From Aphidius gifuensis (lineage: Eukaryota > Arthropoda > Insecta > Hymenoptera > Braconidae): 64,000 nucleotides of DNA. Below, one piece after another: positions 12,001 through 21,829 of this stretch (positions within the stretch are counted from its first letter, which is position 1; every line of letters starts with the position of its first letter). The notes under the pieces were generated by a model, which was not told the DNA's origin, did no database searches, and was given only the letters and a program-made list of their open reading frames with translations. The stretch is from contig NC_057788.1 in assembly GCF_014905175.1 (NCBI RefSeq), forward strand, positions 11,787,446-11,851,445. The letters run 5' to 3'. The translations under genes and the position numbers were made by a program.

Positions 12001-12050
12001 CCCTGGTAGAAATGATCTCTGGAATTAACATCTGATCATTTCCACCAGGG
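12001..12050. mobile_element. 50-bp minimal inverted-repeat element
   Basis: CCCTGGTAGAAATGATC at the left and, reversed, CCCTGGTGGAAATGATC at the right, separated by 16 bases. Both ends match the CCCNNGTRGRAAT signature of the larger elements. It is the smallest member of the group seen here. Confidence 0.6.
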
Positions 12051-12737
12051 CCTGATCGTGGGCAGTGGGATTTCACGTGTGTTGCAAGCTCGTGTTAGGA
12101 GAAAAAATGTACTTGACAATGCAACTGTGTAAAATGTAGTTTTGTGTTAAATTCTCAATTTAACACGATTGGAAAGTGTTGAACTAACATCTCAGTGTAG
12201 CAAGTGTAACTCAAAAATTTGTACACCAACAGCTTTTTTTATTAATTTTAAACTGTGTTATACAATGCTTTAGTTTGTAAGTCAAACTATAAAAAGCTGA
12301 ACGGTTTAAATTAAAATTATGGCAAACGAAAAAAAAAATTTAACGCTAGAACAGCAGAACAGTGTCTCAGTTTTAACTGAACTAAGTAACCTGAATAATA
12401 TTAAGACAGTGCCGAAAATTGTTTGCATATAATTACAAAAATAATAAATTTAAAAAAATTTAGTTTCTTAATAATTTTGTCGTCTCAGCACTCAACAACT
12501 CTTATCAGCGCTTGCTTGGTTTTTTTTTCGGTCAGACTGAAAAAATAATTATAATTAAACTAATTAATTATAATTGATATTAATAATTATAATTATAATT
12601 GATATTGATAATTATATTGATTGATCACAAGTTGACGTATTTATTGTAAGTATTAAGTAAAATTGTATGCTATCTATGGTAATTTAATTTTTTTTAATAT
12701 CATTTTTTGAAATAGTATATAAAATGGATTTTCAAGG

Positions 12738-12784
12738 CTGACTAAAACTCGAGATGTTCTACTTACACCAAATGAAATTACAAG
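12738..12784 (+). repeat. Dispersed 46-nt motif, copy 1
   Basis: CTGACTAAAACTCGAGATGT continues into TCTACTTACACCAAATGAAATT. Close copies occur at 24288-24333 (plus) and 53526-53571 (minus). It may be the conserved end of a mobile element, and it lies just upstream of the decayed coding region that includes Fanzor. Confidence 0.65.
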
Positions 12785-12913
12785 TAATAAAATATAAATA
12801 ATTTAAATTCAATTGAATATGAGAGGAAGATGTAGTTAAGTAGATTTATATCTATTATTATTTTATAAAAATAAAAAACTTTTTTTACACTTGTTCTTGT
12901 TTTTACACGACTT

Positions 12914-13190
12914 TTACTGATCAGTATTTGATGTTGTTGTGTTTATTGTATTTTCATCATTTTCAATAACAATATTATTATCTTGTGATGATTTATCACT
13001 TAAATAATTTGTATCAATTGTATCAACAATTGTATTTGTTTCAACAATATAATTAATAATTAATAATGGATCTTCAGCACATGATACTGTTGTGATGTGC
13101 CATTAACAGGTATACCAGCTTCAAGTTGTGTTTAATTTATTAACTGATTGAGGTTTTTTTTTTTTCTTCGATTTTTATTAGAACGTTTGA
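12914..13190 (-). pseudogene. Minus-strand coding relic, unknown protein
   Basis: On the minus strand an Asn/Thr-rich frame reads …DPLLIINYIVETNTIVDTID… and ends NTTTSNTDQ followed by TAA at 12914-12916. Upstream, two other frames continue the coding-like text (…LEAGIPVNGTSQQY; …VLIKIEEKKK), so at least two frameshifts would be needed to join it. It is unlike the surrounding poly-A/T sequence. I cannot name the protein. It could be part of the element that carried Fanzor, or an independent relic. Confidence 0.35.
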
Positions 13191-13200
13191 AATTGTATTA

Positions 13201-13416
13201 TTGCCAGAATTTTGTTCAGTTGTGTTTCCCATTTTATTTTTTCCACATAAAATTTATACGAATCTTTACCCATCACGAAACGATTACGAGAGTTTTGTAG
13301 ACCAAGTACTTTACGTACATCAACTTTTTTTGAAAAAAAAGTTACTTCGAATTTTCAATTTTTTTAAAAGAAATGAACATCATCATGCTTTGCGTTATGT
13401 AACAATTAATAATTAG
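13201..13416 (+). pseudogene. Possible Fanzor N-terminal fragment
   Basis: An open segment starts with TTG, so it lacks an ATG, and ends ALRYVTINN then a stop. The run LRIFNFFKRNEHHHALRYVT resembles the Fanzor1 N-terminal region, where a phenylalanine-rich stretch precedes a conserved 'ryitID'-like motif. That similarity is from memory and only moderate. It lies on the same strand as, and 0.6 kb upstream of, the clear Fanzor C-terminal part. It is interrupted immediately afterwards by the GGAGAAA repeat element ending at 13663, which would explain the break. Alternatively it is an unrelated open frame. Confidence 0.35.
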
Positions 13417-13424
13417 TCATTTTT

Positions 13425-13663
13425 TTTTAGAAAAATTGAAAATTGAAAAAGTTGGAAAAATGATGGAGAAAAGTTGGAGAAAGGGTGGAGAAATCGTTGA
13501 GAAAGGATGGAGAAAAGCCGGAATAAATTTTAGTTGGAGAAATAGATTGGAGAAATTTGTCCGCCATTTCTCTGACCGTAGGCCATTTTCGGAAAAAGAT
13601 GGAATAAAGCTGAGAAAAGGCGGAGAAAGGTGGACAAAAGGTAGGGAAAAATTTCTACTAGGG
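13425..13663 (-). mobile_element. Family D word-array element (GGAGAAA)
   Basis: The right end is ATTTCTACTAGGG (13651-13663), which is CCCTAGTAGAAAT reversed and matches the shared terminal signature. The interior consists of repeated GGAGAAA / TTGGAGAAA / GGTGGAGAAA words. The left end is not recognisable; the array begins near 13425. Open frames on both strands here are artefacts of the repeated word. Confidence 0.55.
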
Positions 13664-13801
13664 AAAATACCAGGCATTCAACTATTCGAATGGGTTTGAA
13701 AAATTTATTGGATTATTACCAGAAATGGAGACAGATAATGATAATAAAAAATTTATTATGTAACAAATAATTAAAAATTATCAGTTATTATTTTTTGAAA
13801 T

Positions 13802-13975
13802 TCATCTTTTAAAGATATTCTCTGGTACATGCTTGACTCTGTTTTTACTCATATCCGTTCTCAACATATTAAATACAAAATTAATTTTAATATATTTATC
13901 TTGTTTTGCAATATAATTTACAAGCCATTGATTTTCATGATTAAGTGATAACCATTTGAACATTGAATCTTCATA
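13802..13975 (-). pseudogene. Minus-strand coding relic upstream of Fanzor
   Basis: A minus-strand frame bounded by TAA and TGA reads MFKWLSLNHENQWLVNYIAK, then …NFVFNMLRTDMSKNRVKHVP. It has normal-looking amino acid composition with W, H and M residues, unlike random A/T-rich translation. There is no start codon in good context and I do not recognise it. Together with 12914-13190 it may represent one broken minus-strand gene interrupted by the family D insertion. Confidence 0.35.
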
Positions 13976-14008
13976 TTATTTAAAAAGTAGAACAAAATTG
14001 TTTAACAT

Positions 14009-14802
14009 TGGTTAAAATTAATAGATGATTTATTCAAAAAAAATATTCATCCACCAGATGTAGATATATTCCAAGATTATAATGATCTTGATTTTACAAA
14101 AAACCAACAGTAATTGGTGGAAATTTTCACCTTTTTTTTTGAATCTTTTGTAAAACTTAAGCATGCAAAAAAAAAGTAATAATTTCATATTGATATCAAC
14201 ATACAACTTCGGCCAAAATTAGAATTATTTATAATTAATAAATCAGATAATTATATATTGGCAACTAAATATCGTCTTGAAATGTTCAGAGTATCAATAC
14301 CAATTTATACTAGTAGACGATATGTTAGATTGAATGATTTTGATAAATACATACGAACTAATCGTGCTGTTGATCAACAAGTCAATTTCATTCTAAATAG
14401 GACTTACAGTGGTAAAAAATGTAATACATCTAATGATGGAAGAAAAACCCTGTTTGCTGCTGGTCAATTTATAATGAATGGTTGTACAAAAGGATACACA
14501 TCATCACCATTATCATTATTAAAAAAAAACTTGATAATCATCCGATGATTGTTGTTATAAATACTGATGAATTTAGAACAACAATGTTATGCAGTGTATG
14601 TAGTGGTATACTTATTACCAGTAAATCACCACATAGATATCAGTATTGTCCTAATTGTAAAATTACATTCAATCGCGATATCAATGGTGCTAAAAATCTA
14701 CTGCAAAAAACAATTGTAAAGCTTGATCCTAAAAGAAAACATTTGATACGAAATATCAACATCACTGAAAAAATATCTACATCGAAAAAAAATCTAATAT
14801 AG
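14009..14802 (+). pseudogene. Fanzor (eukaryotic TnpB-like RNA-guided nuclease), decayed copy 1
   Basis: This is the C-terminal RuvC/zinc-ribbon half of a Fanzor. One frame runs from about 14009 to 14546 with stops at 14111 and 14177-14182. It then continues in another frame (14494-14802) after a run of nine A at 14521-14529, where ten are needed, so it carries a 1-nt deletion. Visible family features are RRYVRLNDFDKYI…RAVDQQVNFI (helical part before the catalytic core) and TDEFRTTMLCSVC. In the latter, the glutamate (codon 14569-14571) sits where Fanzors carry their relocated RuvC glutamate. A CX2C-X15-CX2C zinc ribbon follows (Cys codons 14590, 14599, 14647, 14656), then NRDINGAKN with the final RuvC aspartate (14677-14679). 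No intact RuvC-I DPG motif is present. Full Fanzors are several hundred residues, so this copy is broken and probably inactive. Confidence 0.8.
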
Positions 14803-14883
14803 TTATAACAACATAGCATTAGGAATAGTTATTTGGACAAATCTTAGATTAATTCTTTTACCTTTTTTTCAAACAATATTCAT

Positions 14884-15178
14884 TGGTGTAGTCATGGTGT
14901 AGTATCATGTAGTCAAGGTGTAGTCACGTTTAGTTATGTAGTATTTGTACTTTTTCCACTACAACTTTTGTGAAAATATTTTTCCAAATTTTTTCGCGAT
15001 TACTTTGAATTTCTCCGTGATTACTCCGATTTTTTCCCATGTTGACCATGCGGAGAAATAAGGAGATAATTTTCTTCGCCGAAAAATACTAACGCGGAGG
15101 AATCTGAAAAGAAATATTCTTAAACTTAATAAAAAACTTAAAAAATATAGTTGAAATGTAGTAAGTAGTGTAGTCATC
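14884..15178. repeat. Array-core-array repeat (GTGTAGTCA word)
   Basis: Variants of GTGTAGTCA/TGTAGTATC fill 14884-14945 and recur at 15156-15178, with a core between them rich in CGGAGAA/GGAGATAA words similar to family D. It lies directly downstream of the Fanzor copy. The terminal signature is poorly preserved (TTTTTCCACTAC at 14951). Confidence 0.4.
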
Positions 15179-15199
15179 ATATTTTGTTTTTGAGTCAGT

Positions 15200-17734
15200 G
15201 TGAAGTTGAGTTTTTTCCGTCTCCTGATGCAAAGAATTTGAGGATGCTACGTGTATAATAACAGTGTAAAAAACTGATCAGTCTTTCGAAATAAATATAG
15301 AAACGTATTATCATATGATTTACGTATTTTTTTATTTCTTTCAAGCCCTGACAGTCATTGATTAAAATGTCGCAGCTTTTACTTGAAAATATTATTATCA
15401 CTCAAAACTTTGTTGAATAGCCCCCGACAGAGTATAAATTTTTTCAGTGTAAAATATATTTGAATACATGACCTAAATTTATAAACTCACTTTTATTATC
15501 AACAAGATTAAAAAAATAAGAAAAGCAGAGTAAAATTAATTAACAACATATTTTATTTCCAAATTTGAGTAATTTGAATGTTTTGAAGGATTTGGTTGTT
15601 AAAGAGTTGCTTGAATCAACTACACCTGAGGGAGTTTGAATTATTATATGGTCAGACTTATAAACAGCAAAATAGAAAATGAGAAAGAGAGATGTAAAAT
15701 TTTGGGTTATATATACTGTCAGCTAATATGTTAGCACATAACGTCTGTTTCTCTAGCAAAGCCGCATTAATAATTCCATATCTAAAACTCAATTCTCAAC
15801 CAGGCAAAGTAGCAAATGATGCTGGTCATGCTTTGTATCTGTAGATGAAAACCCTCTTGACTAACTCTTGCAACTTGGTCAGGTTTCTCTTGACGATTGT
15901 TTGTTGGACTCACTGAAACTTACAATTGCAAATATATAATATACCTAACTCTAACAATAAATGTAAATCCTAGTTGAAGAAATTTATTTATTATGTATTT
16001 ATTTTTTTTATTCATTTATACATATTCATTAATTCATTATTTAATTTTGGGTATTCATTAATGAGGACAAAAATAATTGGCCAGGATTTCAAGTTGTTTC
16101 AATTTGTGTTTATACATAGTTGATAGTCACTGGAGACCATTGCCTCGTTGGACTGTCCTTTTGTACATATTTATATATATATATATGTATATTTTATCAG
16201 CATACACGTATTAGATATACATATATGCGTATATACCAGAGCATTTCCAAGTGGCCTATTATCTATCTACACTTCGTTTGAAGCCACGAATGCGGTTTTA
16301 AGCCATCAGAGACAACTCTACGACCAATTGATAGATTCTAAATGTGCTCACAATAACACAGCTTTTTAATTGATGAAAATAATAAAAAAAAAAACATTAT
16401 ATGTTTATTATTTCAATCATGAATTATTTAATTTTATTATTCTTAATTATATTGTAGTTATGTGATAAAATTTTCAATGACGATAATAACAACAATAACA
16501 ATTAAAATGACTGTGAATAAATTATTTTAGTGTTGAACTCCTCTTGTGGACATTGATTCTATCTGTCTCTATCTATCAAGTAGTTCTCTTGCGCTAGTTC
16601 TCTTTCTCTCTCTCTCTCTTTCTCTTTAGCGACTGCATAATTGGATTTCCTTTATAATAAATTCCCTCTTCTACCTCTATTATAAAATATATAATACCTA
16701 TTATGCTATTGGACACATGCGTGTGCATTGCCAAAGGATATGAAACATCCGGTGTTTCGAGAAAACAAAAAAAAATTAATTCCTACATATACACACACTG
16801 CCAAAAAAAAAAAAAAAAAAAAAAAAAATTGAAATTTCCATTAGTACATTGAAATTCAATTGTCGTTAATTTAATTGGTATAGTACCGAGTGAGTTTTGG
16901 CAAGTTAAAGTTGAAAGAAAACAGGGATAAAAGTTGGGGAACCAGCTTGAAAGCACAAAGTATATCTTGAGTGACGCATACATATGTACTAGTGTGTATA
17001 TATGTATACGTAGGTGGTATTAGTCGTAATGTAGTAGTGGTATACAAGTGCAGTCCGACGGCTAAGTGAAAAGTTTGGACACTGTATAGATACCTTCCAC
17101 CTTGTTGCTCCAGTATCCGGCTATAGGTGTTACCTGACACTTCATATTGTTGAGTTGGAGATGCTCTTATTCTTTACTTTATCATTTTTTTTTATTTTTA
17201 ACCGCAAATTCATGCACACTATATGTATATGTATTCATAACATTGTTACGAAAACTATGTCATTGCTTTTTCAACAAAAGGGCCTGAGCATCAAGAAAAA
17301 AAAATATATAAATGATGTGCCGGGTAGAAATAATTCCTCAAATACGCATTGGATATACTGACTATCAGATAACACATATATGTAGATGCTTATACGTCTT
17401 ACCTTCGTAAGCTTCCTGGATTTTTTACCAAGGTCTGCCAAACATTAATGTGAGAAAGGCCTAATTCCACGGATTTAAGACTTTTTGATCTTTAGTAATT
17501 TTCAGGTACAGTAATATTTGCTGTGGTAATCTCTCTGTCTGCAGAGAAATTTTTTCTTTTATCTCAAGGTTATCTTAAATTTAAACTTTTTTGAATAAAT
17601 AACGAATATAAGATAGAAATAAAAACCACTAGTTTTTTAATATTAAATGGAAAATACAATATTTATATCCGTGTTAAATAAGTCACCGAATAATTTCATC
17701 TTCTAGTTGACTCAAAATTTATAATTTTAAGCTC
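15200..17734. other. Intergenic, nothing recognised
   Basis: A/T-rich sequence with (TC)n at 16600-16625, long poly-A at 16804-16827 and (TA)n tracts. GCCGGGTAGAAATAAT near 17319 resembles the shared terminal signature but has no partner. No gene is supported. Confidence 0.45.
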
Positions 17735-18183
17735 GATGTCAATGATTAAACACAAGGAATAATTGATTATCCATAATCAGCTTTTTTATTATTAAAAAAT
17801 GATAAATATTATATTATATAGTAATTTTCAACATGCTGAAGTTAATGGAGAAATTAAAAAAAAATTTGTTTGAAAAAATGATGATATACTAATAGAAATT
17901 ATATTATATATGGATGTGTATATAAAATGACAGTTGTTTATAGTTTTCAAGTAGAGTATTCAATCTACATATTATTCATTAGCTCACTAGACGAAGTTTG
18001 GTAACAATACACAGCACTTTAGCGTGATATAATATAAATCAAGATACAAAGTTGAGAAAGGCAATTTGGAATGTCAATATATCCTTTGATATTCTTGATA
18101 ACAAAAACAGCATTAACGTAAGTTCTTCGATGAAAAAATAACAACTATTTATAGTAATTACATATTAACAATTCCGTCTAATT
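17735..18183 (+). repeat. Dispersed 450 bp repeat, copy 2
   Basis: The same sequence as 5734-6185, in the same orientation and 12 kb away, with high identity throughout. The flanks differ at both ends, so this is a real unit and not a long tandem duplication. Confidence 0.8.
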
Positions 18184-18378
18184 TTCAAATTGTAAAAAAA
18201 ATTTGAAAACTGTAAAAAATTAATATATATATTCTATTATATTCTTTATTTATAAAATGCAATTTTATTCATAAACTGTAAATTCTTGTGTACAATTCCT
18301 GGTCTGCTGTAAAAAATTATTTTCTGATCAACATCAATAGTTAATATAAATTTCAATTTGCATCAATAAGCTGAACAT

Positions 18379-18391
18379 TTTTCCACTCGGG
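18379..18391 (-). repeat. Orphan family A terminus
   Basis: TTTTCCACTCGGG, the inverted family A end. The sequence to its left does not contain a clear word array or partner. Confidence 0.4.
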
Positions 18392-18399
18392 TATATTTC

Positions 18400-19065
18400 G
18401 TTATTATGCTTATTTTTTTATTTACTTTAATGAATTATATTTCAATAATTTCTATCAAAATATAATTAGTTAATTATATTAAAAACTATAATTTGATTTT
18501 TATTCTATAAATCAAGTTATTTATATAAATATATCAACACGAAAATCTACTATGTTAAAAAAACTATTCATTACAAAAACGTAACTTGTCTTCCTAAATT
18601 TAATGAAATTCACTAGCTAAAAAAAAAAAAGCTGGAACTAAGAAAAATAAAATATATGTAAATTTGAGTATTATTTTTAATGATGGTTATTCAAGCGTTG
18701 AATAATCTTGATTCTCTCATGATTATTATTTTATTATTGCATTTCTGGTTGAATATATACGTGTAGAAGTTAAATCGAGAGAAATAGAAAGGGAAAAAGA
18801 TAGCTGTGGGAATTATGCATTTGCAATTTCGATTAAGCGGATGTTTTATACGGGTAACATATCCTCAAGCGGGATTCCAATAAAGCAGAAAGGCACAGAG
18901 GTCAAGTATATGTTATATATATATATTAGTGAACACAAACACTAATACATATTTCTTGCACATATTAATGTGTGCGTCGAATAACAAAATATGTTATTGA
19001 TGTCACCCACCTTGTAATTTGATAAGTCTATTGAGTCATTACGAGGAGAACTTCACGATAATCGC
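18400..19065. other. Intergenic, nothing recognised
   Basis: A/T-rich sequence between two family A termini. No gene or repeat is supported. Confidence 0.4.
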
Positions 19066-19282
19066 CCCGAGTGGAAAAATGTTTGGATTCCCCTATTTGA
19101 CGTATGATCCCGATCCGAAATGGATCAGGTTGCCCTATCTCAGGAATCCTGATTTAATTCTGATCCAAATTAGATCAAGATACCTTAACTTATCCTAAAT
19201 AGGGTTGCCTGATCCGAAGTAGATTTGAAATCAGGTTCCCTGATCCAAACCGGATCTGAACTTGACTTGAATATCCACACGG
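19066..19282 (+). mobile_element. Family A-related element (GATCC variant)
   Basis: Starts CCCGAGTGGAAAA and ends, reversed, near CCGTGTGGATAT. The interior repeats GATCCGAAATGGATCAGG, CCTGATCCAAA and similar words in a GATCC-type variant. No core or tRNA-like module is present. Confidence 0.6.
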
Positions 19283-19289
19283 AAATGTT

Positions 19290-21430
19290 AAAAGCTCAAT
19301 ATTTGTTCAAGGCTGAAACGTGGATAACAAATATTTAAAATTCAATGTTAAAACTACTATCTTTATGATCCCTTGACAGTCATTTGACGATGTAGATCAA
19401 AACCAATGTCTCTCAAGAAAATGCCATTTGCATTTCACCAAATTACAATGATGAAAATTATGCTTAACGCGTAGTCTCCTCATTCATTAAATTATTTGAA
19501 ACAACATTATTAAATACAGAAGAGACCTGTCCATACAATAATGATGCAAACATAGGGTCAAATCATTACACAACAATATTTATAATTACACGCTATTTAT
19601 TTACACTTTTTGTTTATTCAATTACTTTTAATTCAATCAGTTTGCCATCATTGATATGGTATAGATGATCAAATTGGTAAGCATCAACATAAGACAAACT
19701 CGACTTGCTGTGCCTAAGTTACAACCGTGAAACTACACACAAAGGCTGTATTCCAATGTGCTAGTTTTTTTACTCCAAAATAGTTTTTTAATTTGCTGTT
19801 CGATAATAAGTAGAAAACTACAACCATAAATGTGCTTATGGGTCATGTCCTCAACGTGAAATGATTGATATAAAATCCGTTAGCTTCCTGGATTGACTAA
19901 GTCCAAGAAATTAGGATAATGATTTATTACCCCAATTGAATACCTATCATGAGGCTATTTCCAGTCTCACATTTAATAATTGCAACTGCCGGCTTACCGG
20001 GTGTTGTTTTTTTCTATTTATATATTTTTCTCAAGCCCAGTAATTCTTATCTATTTTCTTATTCATCTACAATATTAATTGTTGGTTGTTAAGGATAGGG
20101 TGTAACGGGAATCTGTTACAATCTATTGCCTATATATATATATGCCTTAAACATATGTACACATATATCATAAATCTTTGTATTTGCATTATACTAAAGT
20201 CCAGAGGTAAACCTTCCATTTAATGCTTAACACTACATGTGTTGCCAGAACACCTTTCATGTAGAAGAAAATAAACTGTCGAAAATATGTGATAAAAATT
20301 TTTCTATTTTTCTTCATGTATATGATCCATTTACGTCGAGTTCAAGTCATACAATTTTATTTTTTTTTCTATAAATATATGGATGTTATAAATTTTTGAG
20401 ATTTTTTTTTTCTTTAAACAAGTTGACCTAATTGACTTCAGCTATAGAATACTTAACTGAAATTTATAGTATTTAGTTGAAACTATACGTATGACCTTGA
20501 TTTCTAGAAAAAAAAAATTTTAATTGAATCTAAAATGTTTGTGAACATTTTCTAAAATTTTGGCAAAGAAATAATTTATTCATATGAAAACAAAAAGACT
20601 TGATTTCATATTAAACTTCATTTAAGAATTACCATTATTGATTCCCAAGATATTTTTGAAGATAAAAAATGATTTACAACTTAACGAATAATAACATTTT
20701 CCTAGTTATAGTATAAATTACGAGAAATATCATGTAATAATCTTGAACTTTTTGCTAATTTTCTTGGGGTAAGTTAATTTTTAATTAATTAGTTATTGAA
20801 GTTTATTACTTTTTGGGAGATCATGTATATTAGATCGTATGGAGAGCCTAATTCGTTTTTCAAAAATTTGATTAGCCATTTCACGACGAAATTTTACAGC
20901 TTTTCTAAAAAAAAAGTAAAAATTTTGATATAAATATTGATATGGTTCAGAGAGTTTAAAAACCCTATGAAAGTTTAAAAACACTAATATTTTCACAAAT
21001 CTGACAGTTTAGGAGCACACCTATATTAACTCACATGAACAACGTGAAAACATAGCTTTTTGATAAAGTTTAATGTAATATTATTTGAATAAACGTAGAC
21101 TTATTTTTTTAGAAATTATTATTTTTAAATTAATTTGAAAATATGTTATTATTATTATTTCCTTTCTTTTACAATACAATATTATAAAAAAATAAAGAAA
21201 TATATTATTAATTTCCATACCGAGGAACCTCTTAAATTGTCTCAAACAATGCAACAATGCAGCAATTTTAATAGTATTTATTATTGTAAAAAATATTAAA
21301 TGAATAGAAAATAGATGAAAATTCATATAGTTATCATATAAAATTTTTTTTATCATCTTCATAAGAATTAAAATTTGGCTTATTTGGGGTTTCAAAAATA
21401 TATTTCTTCAGGCTAGATCGGATTTCTGTG
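19290..21430. other. Intergenic, nothing recognised
   Basis: A/T-rich sequence with poly-T runs near 20360-20415. No gene, tRNA or complete repeat is supported. Confidence 0.45.
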
Positions 21431-21432
21431 TA

Positions 21433-21814
21433 GATACGATAAAATTTTAACCGGGATAAAAATTTTAAGTACGGAAAAAGTCTTGAGGCCTAAAAAAGTA
21501 TGGAAAAAGTATTGAGAGTATGGAAAAAGGCCTGAAAGCGTACGAATTTAAAGAAAAAAGTATTATTTTCATTGAAGCTTTTAATTTCGATCTGGAAAAA
21601 GTCCTGATATTCAGGACAGGGTATTTTTTTTGTCAAGGCCTTTAACTTTAGTCTGGAAAAAGTATTTGAATTTAAGACTTTTGTCTGGATACGTAGTGAA
21701 CATTGAAAAGTACCGAAAAAGTCTTGAAATTCCGTACCTTTTCCAAGTAATATCCAAAAGTCTTATTTTTCCATACTTTTTCAGGACCTTCAAACCATAC
21801 ATATCTTATCGTAT
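21433..21814. mobile_element. Family F word-array element (GGAAAAAGTCTTGA)
   Basis: A 12-bp imperfect inverted end pair, ATACGATAAAAT (from 21434) and, reversed, ATACGATAAGAT (to 21814). The interior is many variants of TATGGAAAAAGTCTTGA / GGAAAAAGTATTGA on one strand, switching to the inverse word near the right end. The word-array design matches the other families, but the terminal signature differs. Confidence 0.55.
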
Positions 21815-21829
21815 GGTCATATTGACAAT

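Noticed and set aside
13425..13699. Overlapping open frames on both strands
   Set aside because: Produced by the GGAGAAA word array, which lacks stops in several frames.
14482..14802. Bacterial TnpB contamination
   Set aside because: Base composition, decay and a second copy inside an insect-type intron all argue for a resident eukaryotic Fanzor.
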